A DNA stretch of 64,000 bases from Bacteroidota bacterium (GCA_004293915.1 RDZG01000063.1:1-64000), one strand, 5' to 3'; positions 10,207 to 20,512 are shown, counted from the first letter of the stretch. Numbers and translations: made by a program. The notes: a model not told the origin generated them from the letters alone.

Positions 10207-10394
10207 ACTATTGTTTTTGTTACTGGTGTTACATTAAATCCAACATCTACTTCTATTTCTACAGGCAGCACCAATAGATTCTTTTAGCCACTATTGCATT
10301 CTCAAATGCTTACAGTGGTAGCTAGTGGTTCGGCTATTATACCGTAACCACAGCAGATCAAAACAAAACAGCCAGCCAGTTGTACAGCAATGAT

Positions 10395-10664
10395 ATAGCC
10401 AAATCTTAATAATATCATAGCAGCAACTATCACAGGCATACCTATAAGTTTCATCCAATGGACGATACCTTGTTTGAAGCGATGGAACACCATTTGTATT
10501 TATGTGCGACACCGTGTGGCTTTTAAATAAATATGACTACAATAGTGTAAAAACTATTTTGGATAACCAATCTGCAAAAGGGTACTATGCAAGTTTTTGA
10601 CAAACGTGGTTGGAGTGGAAACGAAAAAGATGTTAACAACAATATTCCTTTTAATAATAATAAC
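10395..10664 (+). pseudogene. degenerate duplicate of the 5' part of the DUF4038 gene
   Basis: high nucleotide similarity to about 8978-9253 (e.g. tatcacaggcatacct, tccaatggacgatacc, ggcttttaaataaatatgac), with frameshifts. Confidence 0.85.
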
Positions 10665-10666
10665 AA

Positions 10667-10703
10667 AAAAGCCTCTCAAAATCATTTGAGAGGCTTTTAA
10701 AAA
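10667..10703. terminator. bidirectional intrinsic terminator
   Basis: AAAAAAGCCTCTCAAA-ATCA-TTTGAGAGGCTTTT. Confidence 0.85.
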
Positions 10704-10720
10704 TGTTATTCTAATCGAAA

Positions 10721-13700
10721 TTAGTTTTTGACTACTTTCAATCTTTTCAGTATTCCATTTTTATTCACTAACACAAAATAGATGCCAGAAGGAGAAGTAG
10801 CTAAATCGAAAGTTGTTTTTGAGGCTACTTTTGATTCAATCAACTGACCATGATTGTTAAACAACGTTATCGTAGAAACTTCATTTGCATCTATAGTAAG
10901 TATGCTTGTTACTGGATTTGGATATAAAGAGATATTTTCCAATTCATTTGATGTAACACTCACACCAGTAGTTGTATTTGCAGTTCCTGCAACCGATACC
11001 GTTATCATATTACTCAAAATTGTAGTATTGGCAGCATTGTTGCTAATCACAAATACATCTACACTTCCATTTGACAAACCAGTTAATAATCCAGATCCAC
11101 TGATTGTGGCAATGGCAGTATTGCTAGTATACCACATTTCTGATACAGGATTAGTAGCATTGATTGGGCTATATCCATCTACTGAAAATTGAATAGTAGA
11201 ACCCACAGAAACTGAACTCGCACCGCTGATGGTAGACGAAACTAAAGCAACAATAGGATTACTCACAGTTACTGAAATAATATTACTCATTACTGTAGTA
11301 TTGGCAGGATTATTATGCACTGCAAATACATTAACCGATCCTGGACTGATAGCAGTTAATATTCCACTTCCATTGATAGTTGCAATGGCACTATTGCTTG
11401 TATACCAAGTTGTAGACACTGTAGCAGTAGCATTTGAAGGGCTATAACCAACAAGTGAGAATGTAGTAGTAGTGCCTGTGATTACAGCATTAGCACCACT
11501 AATGGTAGAAGATGCTACCGGGATGATAGGTGTAACTACCGTAACTGTATACATATTACTGGTTACGGTAGTTGCAATATTGCTCATTACTAAAGAAATA
11601 GTTGTAAGTCCATTTGCCAAAGCTCTCAAATTGCCAGTACCATCAATAGTTGCTACTGTTGTGTTTGATGAAACCCAATTTATACCTAAAGGAGTAGTTG
11701 GATTTAAGGGTAAATAATTTAGTAACGAATATTGTTTAGTACTACTTACATTGACTATTGCATTTCCACCCGTAATAGTTACGCCATTTATTCCTATGAT
11801 TGGATTTGTAATAGTAACCGTGATTATATTACTTGTTACAGTAGTTCCTGTACCATTGTCAAGAGTTGCAGACACATTGATTGTACCTACGTTTCCTGCA
11901 CCAACAGGAGTTAAGATTCCATTTGCATCAATAGTAGCAATCGATGTATTACTACTTCTCCAAGTTGAAATTACAGTTCCTACTCCAGAAGAAGGTGTAT
12001 ATCCAACTAAGGTGTAAGTGGTAGTAGTATTAGTCAAAAGCGAAGTAGCTCCTGAAATAGTAGCAGTTAAAATAGGATTAATAACATTTACAGAAATGAC
12101 ATTACTTGTAATAGTACCTAATGGATTCATTACTTTACAAGAAATGTTAGCCATTCCAATTCCTAATGCTGTAAATGCACCAGTTGATGGATTAATAACT
12201 ATTACACTAGGATTGCTCGAGGACCAAGTATTGATAACTGGAGAAGTGATAATAGTAGGTGAATATCCAGCTAAAGTATAAGTATAAGTCTGACCTGTAA
12301 CTAAAGCAGAAAGACCACTAATAGTTGCACTAACCACACCAGCTTGAATTTGAGGAGTAACTGTAGCCCAAGTTGAGCCAAATCTAAATTCATCTAAGAG
12401 CAATTGATTAGATTGATCTGCATAAATATGCATACTTTTAAATGAGATATTAGCAGAAGTATTTGCAGTTGTAGTTGGAGTATTTGGTTCATCCATAGCT
12501 TCAAATGTAGATTTGTCGGGATTTACATATACTGAAATGGTAGAATTATTTGAAAAATCTACTTTCAAAACTACAAATATAGTTTCATTCACAACAACAG
12601 GTTTTGTAGTTTGAACATAATTATTTCCAATTCTTAATGTCCAATATTTTACTCCAGCTGTTTCTGATCTAGAAGGGTCATAATAACCAAATCCAAATGT
12701 TTTACTTTGATTGGCTCCTCCATCATCTGTTGGGTTATTCTGATCATGAAATGTAATCTTGCTTTCATTTTGATTTTCAACTGTTTTTGAAATTATAAAA
12801 CTAATAAACAAAGTTTTGCCATTCTGACTACCAATATTTCTATTGTTATTAAATTGTTCTGAAGCATCAAAATAACCTGAAAATGGACCTGTATAACCAT
12901 TATCAAATTTTCTACCTGCCCCTTCAAAATTTTGACCAGCACTCATGTAAAAATCACTTGATTGTAACCCTGGAATAACAAGAGGGTTTGCATTTGCATA
13001 AGCAAATCCATTGCTACTTGCTTGTGCCCATGCTGCAGAAAATCCAAAACCACTTACGTTCGAACCTTGTATAAATGTAGCTCCTGGTACACTAAAACCT
13101 TCATATGCTAACAATGGAGGAATAGGTTGATTAGTAATTGTAATAACTGACATTCCAGAAACTGAATTTACTGAATTTGTAAAAGTACCTGTAATTGTAA
13201 CAATTCCATTTTTTATTGGGGTTACAATTCCATTAGTTGATACACTTGCTAAAGATGGATTAGAAGATATCCAAGTTGTGATTATTGGAGAAGTAGCAGA
13301 ACTTGGAAAAACAAGTCCAGATAAAGTTGATTTACCACCTGGAGTATTAATTGCGTTTGTTGAAGCAGTTACATTTACACCACTAATTGAAACAATAGGA
13401 ACTGCAGGTGTTACATCTGCCCAAGTAGAACCAAAACGAAATTCATCTATTAACAATTGATTTGCTTGATCTGCGTAGATATGTATACTTTTGAAAGAAA
13501 TTTTATCGTTTGTAGAACTAACAATAGTTGAAACATTTGGTGCATTTGCCAATCCAAAACTAGATTTATTTGGGTTTATAAAAGCAGTAATGGTAGATGT
13601 TGAAGCAAAATCAACTTTTAAAACCGCAAATATAGTTTCTCCTACAACTAATTCTTTAGTTGTTTTTACATAACTATTACCAATTCTTAAAGTCCAATAT

Positions 13701-14260
13701 TTTATACCTGAATCTTCAGACCTAGCAGCATCATAATATCCAAACCCAAAAGATTTTGACTGAGTAGCTCCTCCATCATCTGTTGGGTTATTCTGATCAT
13801 GAAATGTAATTTTACTTTCATTTTGATTATTTACTGTTTTCTGAATAACAAAACTGATGTAAAGAGTAGTACCTGATTGGTTTCCTATATTTCTAGAACC
13901 ATTGCTATTATCACCACTTTCAAAATAAGATGCGAATGGACCAGTAAAGCTATTGTCTAGTACTCTCCCTGCACCTTGAAAGTTACGACCTGCTGTCAAG
14001 TAAAAATCGTTACTTAATAATCCAGAAACTAATAATGGTGAAGTATTTGTATAGGCAAAACCCTCATTTGAAGCTTGTTGCCATCCACTTTGAAATCCAA
14101 ATCCACTCACATTTGAACCCTGTATAAATGTAGCACCTGGCACACTAAAGCCTTCATAAGCTAGTAATTGAGCATTTGAAAATTGTGTAGATAGTAAATA
14201 GAATAATATAGCAATTCTGATGCTAAACCTATTTTTTAGTATTGATTTGAAATTTCGCAT
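10721..14260 (-). CDS. T9SS type A sorting domain protein with two duplicated LamG-like domains and multiple Big_2-like Ig domains
   Basis: signal peptide; two copies of LLAYEGFSVPGATFIQGSNVSGFGF...; repeats of the type WSSSNPSVIVINPSTGAFTALGIG; C-term NISLYPNPVTSILTIDA...SGIYFVLVNKNGILKRLKVVKN. Confidence 0.85.
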   Translation of the reverse strand: MRNFKSILKNRFSIRIAILFYLLSTQFSNAQLLAYEGFSVPGATFIQGSNVSGFGFQSGWQQASNEGFAYTNTSPLLVSGLLSNDFYLTAGRNFQGAGRVLDNSFTGPFASYFESGDNSNGSRNIGNQSGTTLYISFVIQKTVNNQNESKITFHDQNNPTDDGGATQSKSFGFGYYDAARSEDSGIKYWTLRIGNSYVKTTKELVVGETIFAVLKVDFASTSTITAFINPNKSSFGLANAPNVSTIVSSTNDKISFKSIHIYADQANQLLIDEFRFGSTWADVTPAVPIVSISGVNVTASTNAINTPGGKSTLSGLVFPSSATSPIITTWISSNPSLASVSTNGIVTPIKNGIVTITGTFTNSVNSVSGMSVITITNQPIPPLLAYEGFSVPGATFIQGSNVSGFGFSAAWAQASSNGFAYANANPLVIPGLQSSDFYMSAGQNFEGAGRKFDNGYTGPFSGYFDASEQFNNNRNIGSQNGKTLFISFIISKTVENQNESKITFHDQNNPTDDGGANQSKTFGFGYYDPSRSETAGVKYWTLRIGNNYVQTTKPVVVNETIFVVLKVDFSNNSTISVYVNPDKSTFEAMDEPNTPTTTANTSANISFKSMHIYADQSNQLLLDEFRFGSTWATVTPQIQAGVVSATISGLSALVTGQTYTYTLAGYSPTIITSPVINTWSSSNPSVIVINPSTGAFTALGIGMANISCKVMNPLGTITSNVISVNVINPILTATISGATSLLTNTTTTYTLVGYTPSSGVGTVISTWRSSNTSIATIDANGILTPVGAGNVGTINVSATLDNGTGTTVTSNIITVTITNPIIGINGVTITGGNAIVNVSSTKQYSLLNYLPLNPTTPLGINWVSSNTTVATIDGTGNLRALANGLTTISLVMSNIATTVTSNMYTVTVVTPIIPVASSTISGANAVITGTTTTFSLVGYSPSNATATVSTTWYTSNSAIATINGSGILTAISPGSVNVFAVHNNPANTTVMSNIISVTVSNPIVALVSSTISGASSVSVGSTIQFSVDGYSPINATNPVSEMWYTSNTAIATISGSGLLTGLSNGSVDVFVISNNAANTTILSNMITVSVAGTANTTTGVSVTSNELENISLYPNPVTSILTIDANEVSTITLFNNHGQLIESKVASKTTFDLATSPSGIYFVLVNKNGILKRLKVVKN
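12360..14190 (-). repeat. internal tandem duplication, period about 1053 nt
   Basis: shared stretch ctccatcatctgttgggttattctgatcatgaaatgtaat starts at 12718 and 13771. Confidence 0.8.
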
Positions 14261-14785
14261 AACTTTTTATTTTTAAATTTATGTATGAATAACACTAAAA
14301 GTAAAATAGATTTAATAAACTTATATAATGGTAGAGATTTTATAAGTAATCAAATGCGTATATTTATAAAAATCAAATGATATATAATATATTGAAAGTC
14401 AGATATTTATATGTATGCAGAAAAAGTATAAAGTTCTTTTTATAACAAATGAATGCAATTTTATATTGGAAATGTTTTAGTAGAAAATAAATTAAAATAT
14501 TTTGAAGAAAAGACTGATAAAACCTTAATTTATAGATTATGTAAATAATTATTCAAGACTCAAAAAAGTCATTTTTAAGATTATAATCAATGCCAATTTG
14601 GTGGCAATTAAAATAGGAATGGCTTATAAAAAATGTCATTTATTTTTCCAAAACATGAATAATGTAATTAATAAGCATCAACGCTTAAATTATGTTTCAA
14701 AAGCCAGGTGTTAGTTAGCCGAATTAACTTCATGTAAGGTACGTTGAGAAAAAAAGAACTTGGCATAATCAAAAGACTTTGCATT

Positions 14786-14793
14786 TAACTTTG
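14786..14793 (+). promoter_or_regulatory. putative -7 element (TAACTTTG) for the sulfatase
   Basis: TAnnTTTG match 65 nt upstream of ATG; TTGG at 14760 as possible -33 element. Confidence 0.4.
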
Positions 14794-14857
14794 TATAATA
14801 TAAAAAATTCAATGAATAATATATAAATAATTTTAACTTTATGGCAAAAAACATTAG

Positions 14858-16273
14858 ATGAAAAGCATATTTAAAGCAAGTTTAGCTGTATTTTTATTTT
14901 CAATACACCCCAATGAAGTTATAGCTCAATCCAAACCGAATATTGTTTTTATTTTGGCAGACGATTTAGGCATTGGCGATATAGAACCATACGGACAAAA
15001 AGAAATAAAAACCCCAAATTTGCAACAAATGGCAAAAGAAGGAAAGGTTTTTACAAATCATTATAGTGGAAATTCGGTTTGTGCACCTTCAAGATGTGTG
15101 CTTATGACAGGCAAACATACAGGTCATGCAATTGTTAGAGGTAATTTACAAGATAAAATTAAAGGGCAATTCCCTTTGCCTGATGACGAATTAACTGTAG
15201 CTCAAGTACTTAAAAACCAAGGTTATAGCACTGGTATTTTTGGCAAATGGGGTTTAGGAGAAACATACTCTACTGGCGATCCGCTCAAAAAAGGATTTGA
15301 TGTTCATTTTGGATATACTGATCAGGTTTTGGCTCACAATCATTTTCCCGAATTTTTGTTACGAAATGGTAAAAAAGAATTCTTAAATAATAAAGTAATA
15401 TATGGCGACACTACAGCTTGGCACAAAGGTTTAGGAAGTTATTCAATAATAAAAAACCAATATGCAGATGAACTTTTTGCTAATGAGGCGATTAACTTTA
15501 TTGACTTGAATAAAAACAAACCTTTTTTCGTTTACCTCGCATTTGTGCTTCCACATGATAATGGCGAATATGATAAAATAGAAAATTGCTATGAAGTTCC
15601 AAGTCAAGGAATTTATAAATGCAAAAAAGGATGGACAAAACAAGAAAAAGATTATGCAGCTTCAGTTACCTTACTTGATAAATATACTGGAAAAGTACTT
15701 GATTATTTAAAAAAATCTGGATTAGATAAAAATACTTTAGTGATTTTTACAAGTGATAATGGCACACAACAAATCGATTTGCGTTTCAAAAGTAATGGCA
15801 AATTTAGGGGAATGAAACGTGATATTTTAGAAGGTGGAATACGTGCACCTTTTATAGCTTGGATGCCTTCAAAAATAAAAGCAAACTCTGTTTCTAATCT
15901 TCCTTCTGCTTTTTATGATTTTTTGGCTACTGCAGCTGAAGTTTCGGACTCAAAAACAAAAAATATTCCAACAGATGGTATTTCGTATTGGAATGAATTG
16001 TTGGGTAAATCGCAACAAAAACATCCTTATTTATATTTTGAAATTCCTGAAAAAAATGGAGGTTGGGCAGTTATAAAAGGCAAATGGAAAGCTCTACAAA
16101 CTAATATTTGTACTGACAAACCATTAGATGTTGAACTTTATAATATCGAAATCGATCCGTCTGAATCTAAAAACCTTGCATCAGAAAATCGAGAAATTGT
16201 AAAAGAAATGGTAGAAATCATGAAAAAAGAGCGTCAAAAATCGCCACTTTTTCCTATGAACGCTATAGATTAA
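14858..16273 (+). CDS. sulfatase (arylsulfatase, S1 family), secreted
   Basis: KPNIVFILADDLGIGDIEPYG; C-x-P-S-R formylglycine motif in SVCAPSRCVLMTGKHTGH; signal peptide. Confidence 0.93.
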   Translation: MKSIFKASLAVFLFSIHPNEVIAQSKPNIVFILADDLGIGDIEPYGQKEIKTPNLQQMAKEGKVFTNHYSGNSVCAPSRCVLMTGKHTGHAIVRGNLQDKIKGQFPLPDDELTVAQVLKNQGYSTGIFGKWGLGETYSTGDPLKKGFDVHFGYTDQVLAHNHFPEFLLRNGKKEFLNNKVIYGDTTAWHKGLGSYSIIKNQYADELFANEAINFIDLNKNKPFFVYLAFVLPHDNGEYDKIENCYEVPSQGIYKCKKGWTKQEKDYAASVTLLDKYTGKVLDYLKKSGLDKNTLVIFTSDNGTQQIDLRFKSNGKFRGMKRDILEGGIRAPFIAWMPSKIKANSVSNLPSAFYDFLATAAEVSDSKTKNIPTDGISYWNELLGKSQQKHPYLYFEIPEKNGGWAVIKGKWKALQTNICTDKPLDVELYNIEIDPSESKNLASENREIVKEMVEIMKKERQKSPLFPMNAID

Positions 16274-16309
16274 TTTCAAAGTCGTTAAAATAAATAGTAG
16301 CTAAATTAT

Positions 16310-16834
16310 TTACTCAATTATAACCTCAAAATCAACTAAAACTTTATCGCTCATTATCCAGCTATTACCACCAACACCAAAATCTCTTCGATTGATAGCG
16401 AAATTTCCTTTAAAAGTCTTATTAACATACGTAAATGGGAATTGGATTTTCTTTTTAACGTTTTTAATCGACAGTTCGCAAGTTACTTGATATAAATCCG
16501 CTTTTGTTTGGGTAAATTCTGTTGATACAAAAGTAATTTTTGGATATTTTTCAATATCAAAATATTCTTCTTTTTTAAGATGCTTATCTCTAGCATTTAT
16601 ATCTGTATTTAAGGTGTTTACATCGATTTTTGCTTCGATTTTAGAATTAGTTACATCCTGTGTATTGAAATTTATTTGGGCTTCAAATCCAGTAAATTTG
16701 CCATCAACTTTTAAGCCCGCATTTTTAATCGAAAACTTGATACTTGCAGATTTTATTTTAAGTTCTGGTTGTGCAAACAAAACACAAGAACTATTTAATA
16801 TCAAAAATAAAATTATATTTTTCATTATTCCCAA
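16310..16834 (-). CDS. YceI family protein
   Basis: IKFSIKNAGLKVDGKFTGFEAQINF...DINARDKHLKKEEYFDIEKYPKITFVST...NRRDFGVGG. Confidence 0.88.
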   Translation of the reverse strand: MGIMKNIILFLILNSSCVLFAQPELKIKSASIKFSIKNAGLKVDGKFTGFEAQINFNTQDVTNSKIEAKIDVNTLNTDINARDKHLKKEEYFDIEKYPKITFVSTEFTQTKADLYQVTCELSIKNVKKKIQFPFTYVNKTFKGNFAINRRDFGVGGNSWIMSDKVLVDFEVIIE

Positions 16835-17547
16835 GGTTTGAAAGTTACACCCACCGAAACCAAATTAGAAACCAACCGAAATCTATCGTTTTCTTCAGGA
16901 AATCTTTGGACTGGAATCGCAGTTTTTATTTCTGTAAACAAATGACTTACAGCAAGTTTTGCAGCCCATTTTTTTGAAAACCAATACCTAACAAAAAGTT
17001 CTGAATTTAAACTGCCTCTATCATTTACATCAATCAAAAGTAAATTAAAATTTGATTGACTTGGGTTTACAGGAGTTGAAATTATAAATACTTGGTCGTT
17101 ACCATATACACCCTTATTTTTTAGTCCAAATCCAAAACCTATTACATCAATATTAAATCCAATATCTAGTTTATCAAAAAAAGTATATTGCAAAATAATA
17201 TATGTGTTCAGAAAAGCCATTGTTGAATTATTTAAACGTACATAATCCAAGTTGTTTTCTATGGTTTTGGTAAACAAAACGGCTGGTCCTGAAGTGTTTT
17301 TTGCAATTATTGCTGGTGCACTCGAATAGGTTTGTAGTCCATCGCCAAAAAAACTTGTAAACCGCAAACCATACCCAAACTTAAGTTTTTTGTTTTTGCT
17401 TATTGGATGCAAATGATGCCAATTTAAGTTGAAATCGTATCTATTTTTTGCAAAAGCAACATTTGCTTCAAAATAGTTTGCTTGCTTATATTGAGCATTT
17501 GAGTTAATAAATGAAATTATAAGCAAAAGAAATATAAAATGTCTCAT
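16825..17547 (-). CDS. hypothetical secreted/outer-membrane protein
   Basis: signal peptide MRHFIFLLLIISFINSNAQ; beta-strand-rich, ends SVGVTFKPWE. Confidence 0.6.
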   Translation of the reverse strand: MRHFIFLLLIISFINSNAQYKQANYFEANVAFAKNRYDFNLNWHHLHPISKNKKLKFGYGLRFTSFFGDGLQTYSSAPAIIAKNTSGPAVLFTKTIENNLDYVRLNNSTMAFLNTYIILQYTFFDKLDIGFNIDVIGFGFGLKNKGVYGNDQVFIISTPVNPSQSNFNLLLIDVNDRGSLNSELFVRYWFSKKWAAKLAVSHLFTEIKTAIPVQRFPEENDRFRLVSNLVSVGVTFKPWE

Positions 17548-17578
17548 TCAAAAGTATGTTTGTAAAAATATAAACAAC

Positions 17579-17615
17579 AAAAAAGGGCAATTAGTTCTAT
17601 TGCCCTTTTGAAATA
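17579..17615. terminator. intrinsic terminator downstream of rpmH
   Basis: AAAAGGGCAA-TTAGTTCTA-TTGCCCTTTT hairpin. Confidence 0.75.
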
Positions 17616-17635
17616 TATTTAAGAAAAACTAGGTG

Positions 17636-17791
17636 TTATTTACCAGCTCTTTCGCTCGAAACAGTCAATTTTTTTCTACCTCTTCTTCTGCGTGCAGAAA
17701 GAACTCTTCTTCCATTTGCAGTAGACATTCTTTCTCTGAAACCATGTTTGTTAACTCTTTTTCTTCTCGATGGCTGGAATGTGCGTTTCAT
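17636..17791 (-). CDS. rpmH: 50S ribosomal protein L34
   Basis: reverse-complement translation [51 protein letters not shown] (51 aa, below the ORF-track cutoff). Confidence 0.97.
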   Translation of the reverse strand: MKRTFQPSRRKRVNKHGFRERMSTANGRRVLSARRRRGRKKLTVSSERAGK

Positions 17792-17892
17792 TTTATTTGC
17801 TTTTTTTGAAAATCGGATTGCAAAAATACTAAATTTTTATGATTTACAAAAAAAAGGTTGAAATATTTTTTAGAATCAATCTTCAATCTAAT

Positions 17893-19875
17893 TTATTTTA
17901 AACTTCCAGCATTTAGAAATGCCAAAAACTTATTGATATCCAAATTATAGGTAACTGGGTTACTAATAGTTTTACCCGAAGAATCAATAATTACATAAAA
18001 AGGTTGAGCATTGGTATTGTATTTTAATATTTGCAAATCTGCATTTTGTTTGCCAATAGTTTTTTTGATTTTATTATCAATTTTTGATATATACCACTGA
18101 TTTTCAGGTAATTCAGTTTTGTCATCAACATACATAGCCAAAACTATAAAATCATTTTGAAGTTTTTTCAATACCTCAGGATTAGACCAAACATTTGCTT
18201 CCATTTCTCGGCAATTGGTGCAGGAGTGTCCAGTAAAATCTATAAAAATAGGTTTTCCTGTTTTTTGCGAACAAGCTATGGCTTGATTATAGTCAAAATA
18301 GCCTTTCAAACCATGTGGAAGTTCTAAAAAATCGGCATATTTTGGTGTTTCGCATAATGAATTATAGTCTTTGTTTTCGTTTAAACTGATGGTTTTTAGC
18401 CCAAAATCAGTACTTTTTTGCGGTGGCAGATAACCAGAAAGTGGTTTTAGCGGTGCTCCAAACAATCCCGGAACTAAATAAATCACAAATGAAAAAGTAA
18501 GTATGGCTAATATTACTTTAAACACACTAATTTTCTGTGTAAGATAATCTTCGTCATCGTGTGGTAATTTTATTTTGTGCAATAAATACAACCCAATCAT
18601 CGCAAAAATGGCTATCCATATCGAAATATTTATATCTCTAGGCAAAATATTCCAATGATAGGCTTGGTCGGCAAGACTCAAAAATTTGAGTGCCAAAGCC
18701 AATTCCAAAAACCCCAAAACTACTTTTACAGAATTGAGCCAACCACCAGATTTTGGTAAGTTTTTGAGCCAAGATGGAAACAACGCAAATAGCGTAAACG
18801 GAATTGCAAAAGCCAAAGAAAAGCCCAACATTACTAAAACATTTCCAACAATCGGACCAGTGCAAGAAAACGATACCAAACACAAGGTAAATGCCATAAA
18901 AAATACACCTAAAAACCCGCCTTTTTCGGATTGTTTATCAACTGCGTTCACTACCGAAGAAGGCAACGTGATTTCAAATAATCCCAAAAAAGATAGAGCA
19001 AAAATAATAAATACGCCAAAGAAAAATAAATTTGGCAACCAATGTGTGCTGATAAAATTTGCAGCTTCAGCTCCAGCCAAAAAGGCTACCAAAACGCCTA
19101 TTGTGGTGTAAATCAATACAATAGATAGGGCATAAACCAAGGCTTTTATTTTTCCATCACGTTTCGATTTCGATGCGTTTAAGAAAAACGTTACCGTCAT
19201 TGGTATCATTGGAAACACACAAGGAGTTATCAAAGCTGCCAAGCCTGAAAGAAATGCTAGTACAAAAAATCCCCATAAACTTGCTGTTTCGCTGGTTTCT
19301 GTGGTTGTTTGTTTGGATTCGATTTTAGTGTTTTTGATTTCACTCACAACGGTATTAATTGGTGTTGTTATTTCTGTTTTTGAAACAGTATCTACTTTTA
19401 CAACACTTCTAATAACTTTCAAATCTATCGAAAAATCGGTTTCTTTGGGTGGCAAACAAATTCCAGATTCTTGTGAGCAAGTGCTATATTCATAAACACC
19501 TTTAATGATTGGATTTTGGGTTAAAATTTTTATTTTCTGAACAAAAGTAGCTTTATCAATTACATAATCATATTCGCCAATGTATTCATCGTTTTTATGT
19601 TTATATTTTGGTGTAATTAGACCGCCAACAAGTGCTATGGTTTTGTTTTTTTCAAATGTAAAAACAGAAGAAGGTGCAGATTCGTATTTGCCCGTTCCAT
19701 ACACATACCAACCTTTTTCGATGGTTGCATTAAACGAAATTTCTATAATGTCGCCTATTTTTGCTTCTTTTTTTGATGAATTTACACTAAAACTGACGGG
19801 GTTTTCTACTTGTCCAAATCCTAAAAGTGAGTTTATTAATAGTAAAATAAAAAAAGTTGTTTTGAGAAATCGCAT
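17893..19875 (-). CDS. dsbD: thiol:disulfide interchange protein DsbD family
   Basis: N-term DsbD-like domain, polytopic CcdA-like core (LITPCVFPMIPMTVTFFL), C-term thioredoxin GHSCTNCREMEANVW. Confidence 0.92.
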   Translation of the reverse strand: MRFLKTTFFILLLINSLLGFGQVENPVSFSVNSSKKEAKIGDIIEISFNATIEKGWYVYGTGKYESAPSSVFTFEKNKTIALVGGLITPKYKHKNDEYIGEYDYVIDKATFVQKIKILTQNPIIKGVYEYSTCSQESGICLPPKETDFSIDLKVIRSVVKVDTVSKTEITTPINTVVSEIKNTKIESKQTTTETSETASLWGFFVLAFLSGLAALITPCVFPMIPMTVTFFLNASKSKRDGKIKALVYALSIVLIYTTIGVLVAFLAGAEAANFISTHWLPNLFFFGVFIIFALSFLGLFEITLPSSVVNAVDKQSEKGGFLGVFFMAFTLCLVSFSCTGPIVGNVLVMLGFSLAFAIPFTLFALFPSWLKNLPKSGGWLNSVKVVLGFLELALALKFLSLADQAYHWNILPRDINISIWIAIFAMIGLYLLHKIKLPHDDEDYLTQKISVFKVILAILTFSFVIYLVPGLFGAPLKPLSGYLPPQKSTDFGLKTISLNENKDYNSLCETPKYADFLELPHGLKGYFDYNQAIACSQKTGKPIFIDFTGHSCTNCREMEANVWSNPEVLKKLQNDFIVLAMYVDDKTELPENQWYISKIDNKIKKTIGKQNADLQILKYNTNAQPFYVIIDSSGKTISNPVTYNLDINKFLAFLNAGSLK

Positions 19876-19932
19876 ATAGTTTTTAAAGTTTATTTTCTAA
19901 CGTTTTTTTATGCAAAAAAGTGCAATATTTTT

Positions 19933-20511
19933 TTATTTATCCAAATGTTTTAAAATTTCTTCAGCCCATTTTTGATATTGAAGTGCCGAAGGATGTAGCT
20001 CATCTTCACAATAATACGCCTTTTGCTCAGTTTGCGAAATGGGAGTTATGTCTATAAATTTTGTTTCTAACGCCAATGCATTTTTTCGAATAACTTGATT
20101 TATTTTTTCAATTTCAGCTGATATTTTATCTTTTGTTGGTTTTCCAAAATTACTAAATCCATAATCAGGAACTGAAAGAATAAAAACGTAATTTTTCTTT
20201 TTAGCGTATGATTTTGCTTTAGTAATTAATAATTTTAACTCGTTTTCAAAAATTTCTATATTTCTGTTTTGGTATTGATTATTTACGCCAATGAGTAAAA
20301 AAACATAATCAAATTTTTCGTTTATTGCTTCTAAACGTATGGCATCGAGCAAGTTATCTGTTCGCCAACCCGTGCGAGCAATTATTTTTATTACTTCAAT
20401 TTTGGTGGTTTTTTGTTCTTCTAATTTTGAAAATTGATATACATAATTTTGGTTTGGCAAAACTCCCTCTCCAATGGTGTAAGAATCTCCCAAAGCCAAA
20501 ATCGAAGCCAT
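19933..20511 (-). CDS. SGNH/GDSL hydrolase family protein
   Basis: ILALGDSYTIGEG block I; LLIGVNNQY; DELHPSALQYQKWAEEI block V. Confidence 0.9.
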   Translation of the reverse strand: MASILALGDSYTIGEGVLPNQNYVYQFSKLEEQKTTKIEVIKIIARTGWRTDNLLDAIRLEAINEKFDYVFLLIGVNNQYQNRNIEIFENELKLLITKAKSYAKKKNYVFILSVPDYGFSNFGKPTKDKISAEIEKINQVIRKNALALETKFIDITPISQTEQKAYYCEDELHPSALQYQKWAEEILKHLDK

Positions 20512-20512
20512 T

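Noticed and set aside
10854-13673. Plus-strand ORFs antisense to the Big_2-rich T9SS gene
   Set aside because: Valine/isoleucine/threonine-rich shadow translations of the repeats; no promoter or homology
18686-19879. Plus-strand ORFs antisense to dsbD (18686-19111, 19301-19495, 19580-19879)
   Set aside because: Antisense to a clearly recognised dsbD gene; compositions are typical of reverse-frame artefacts
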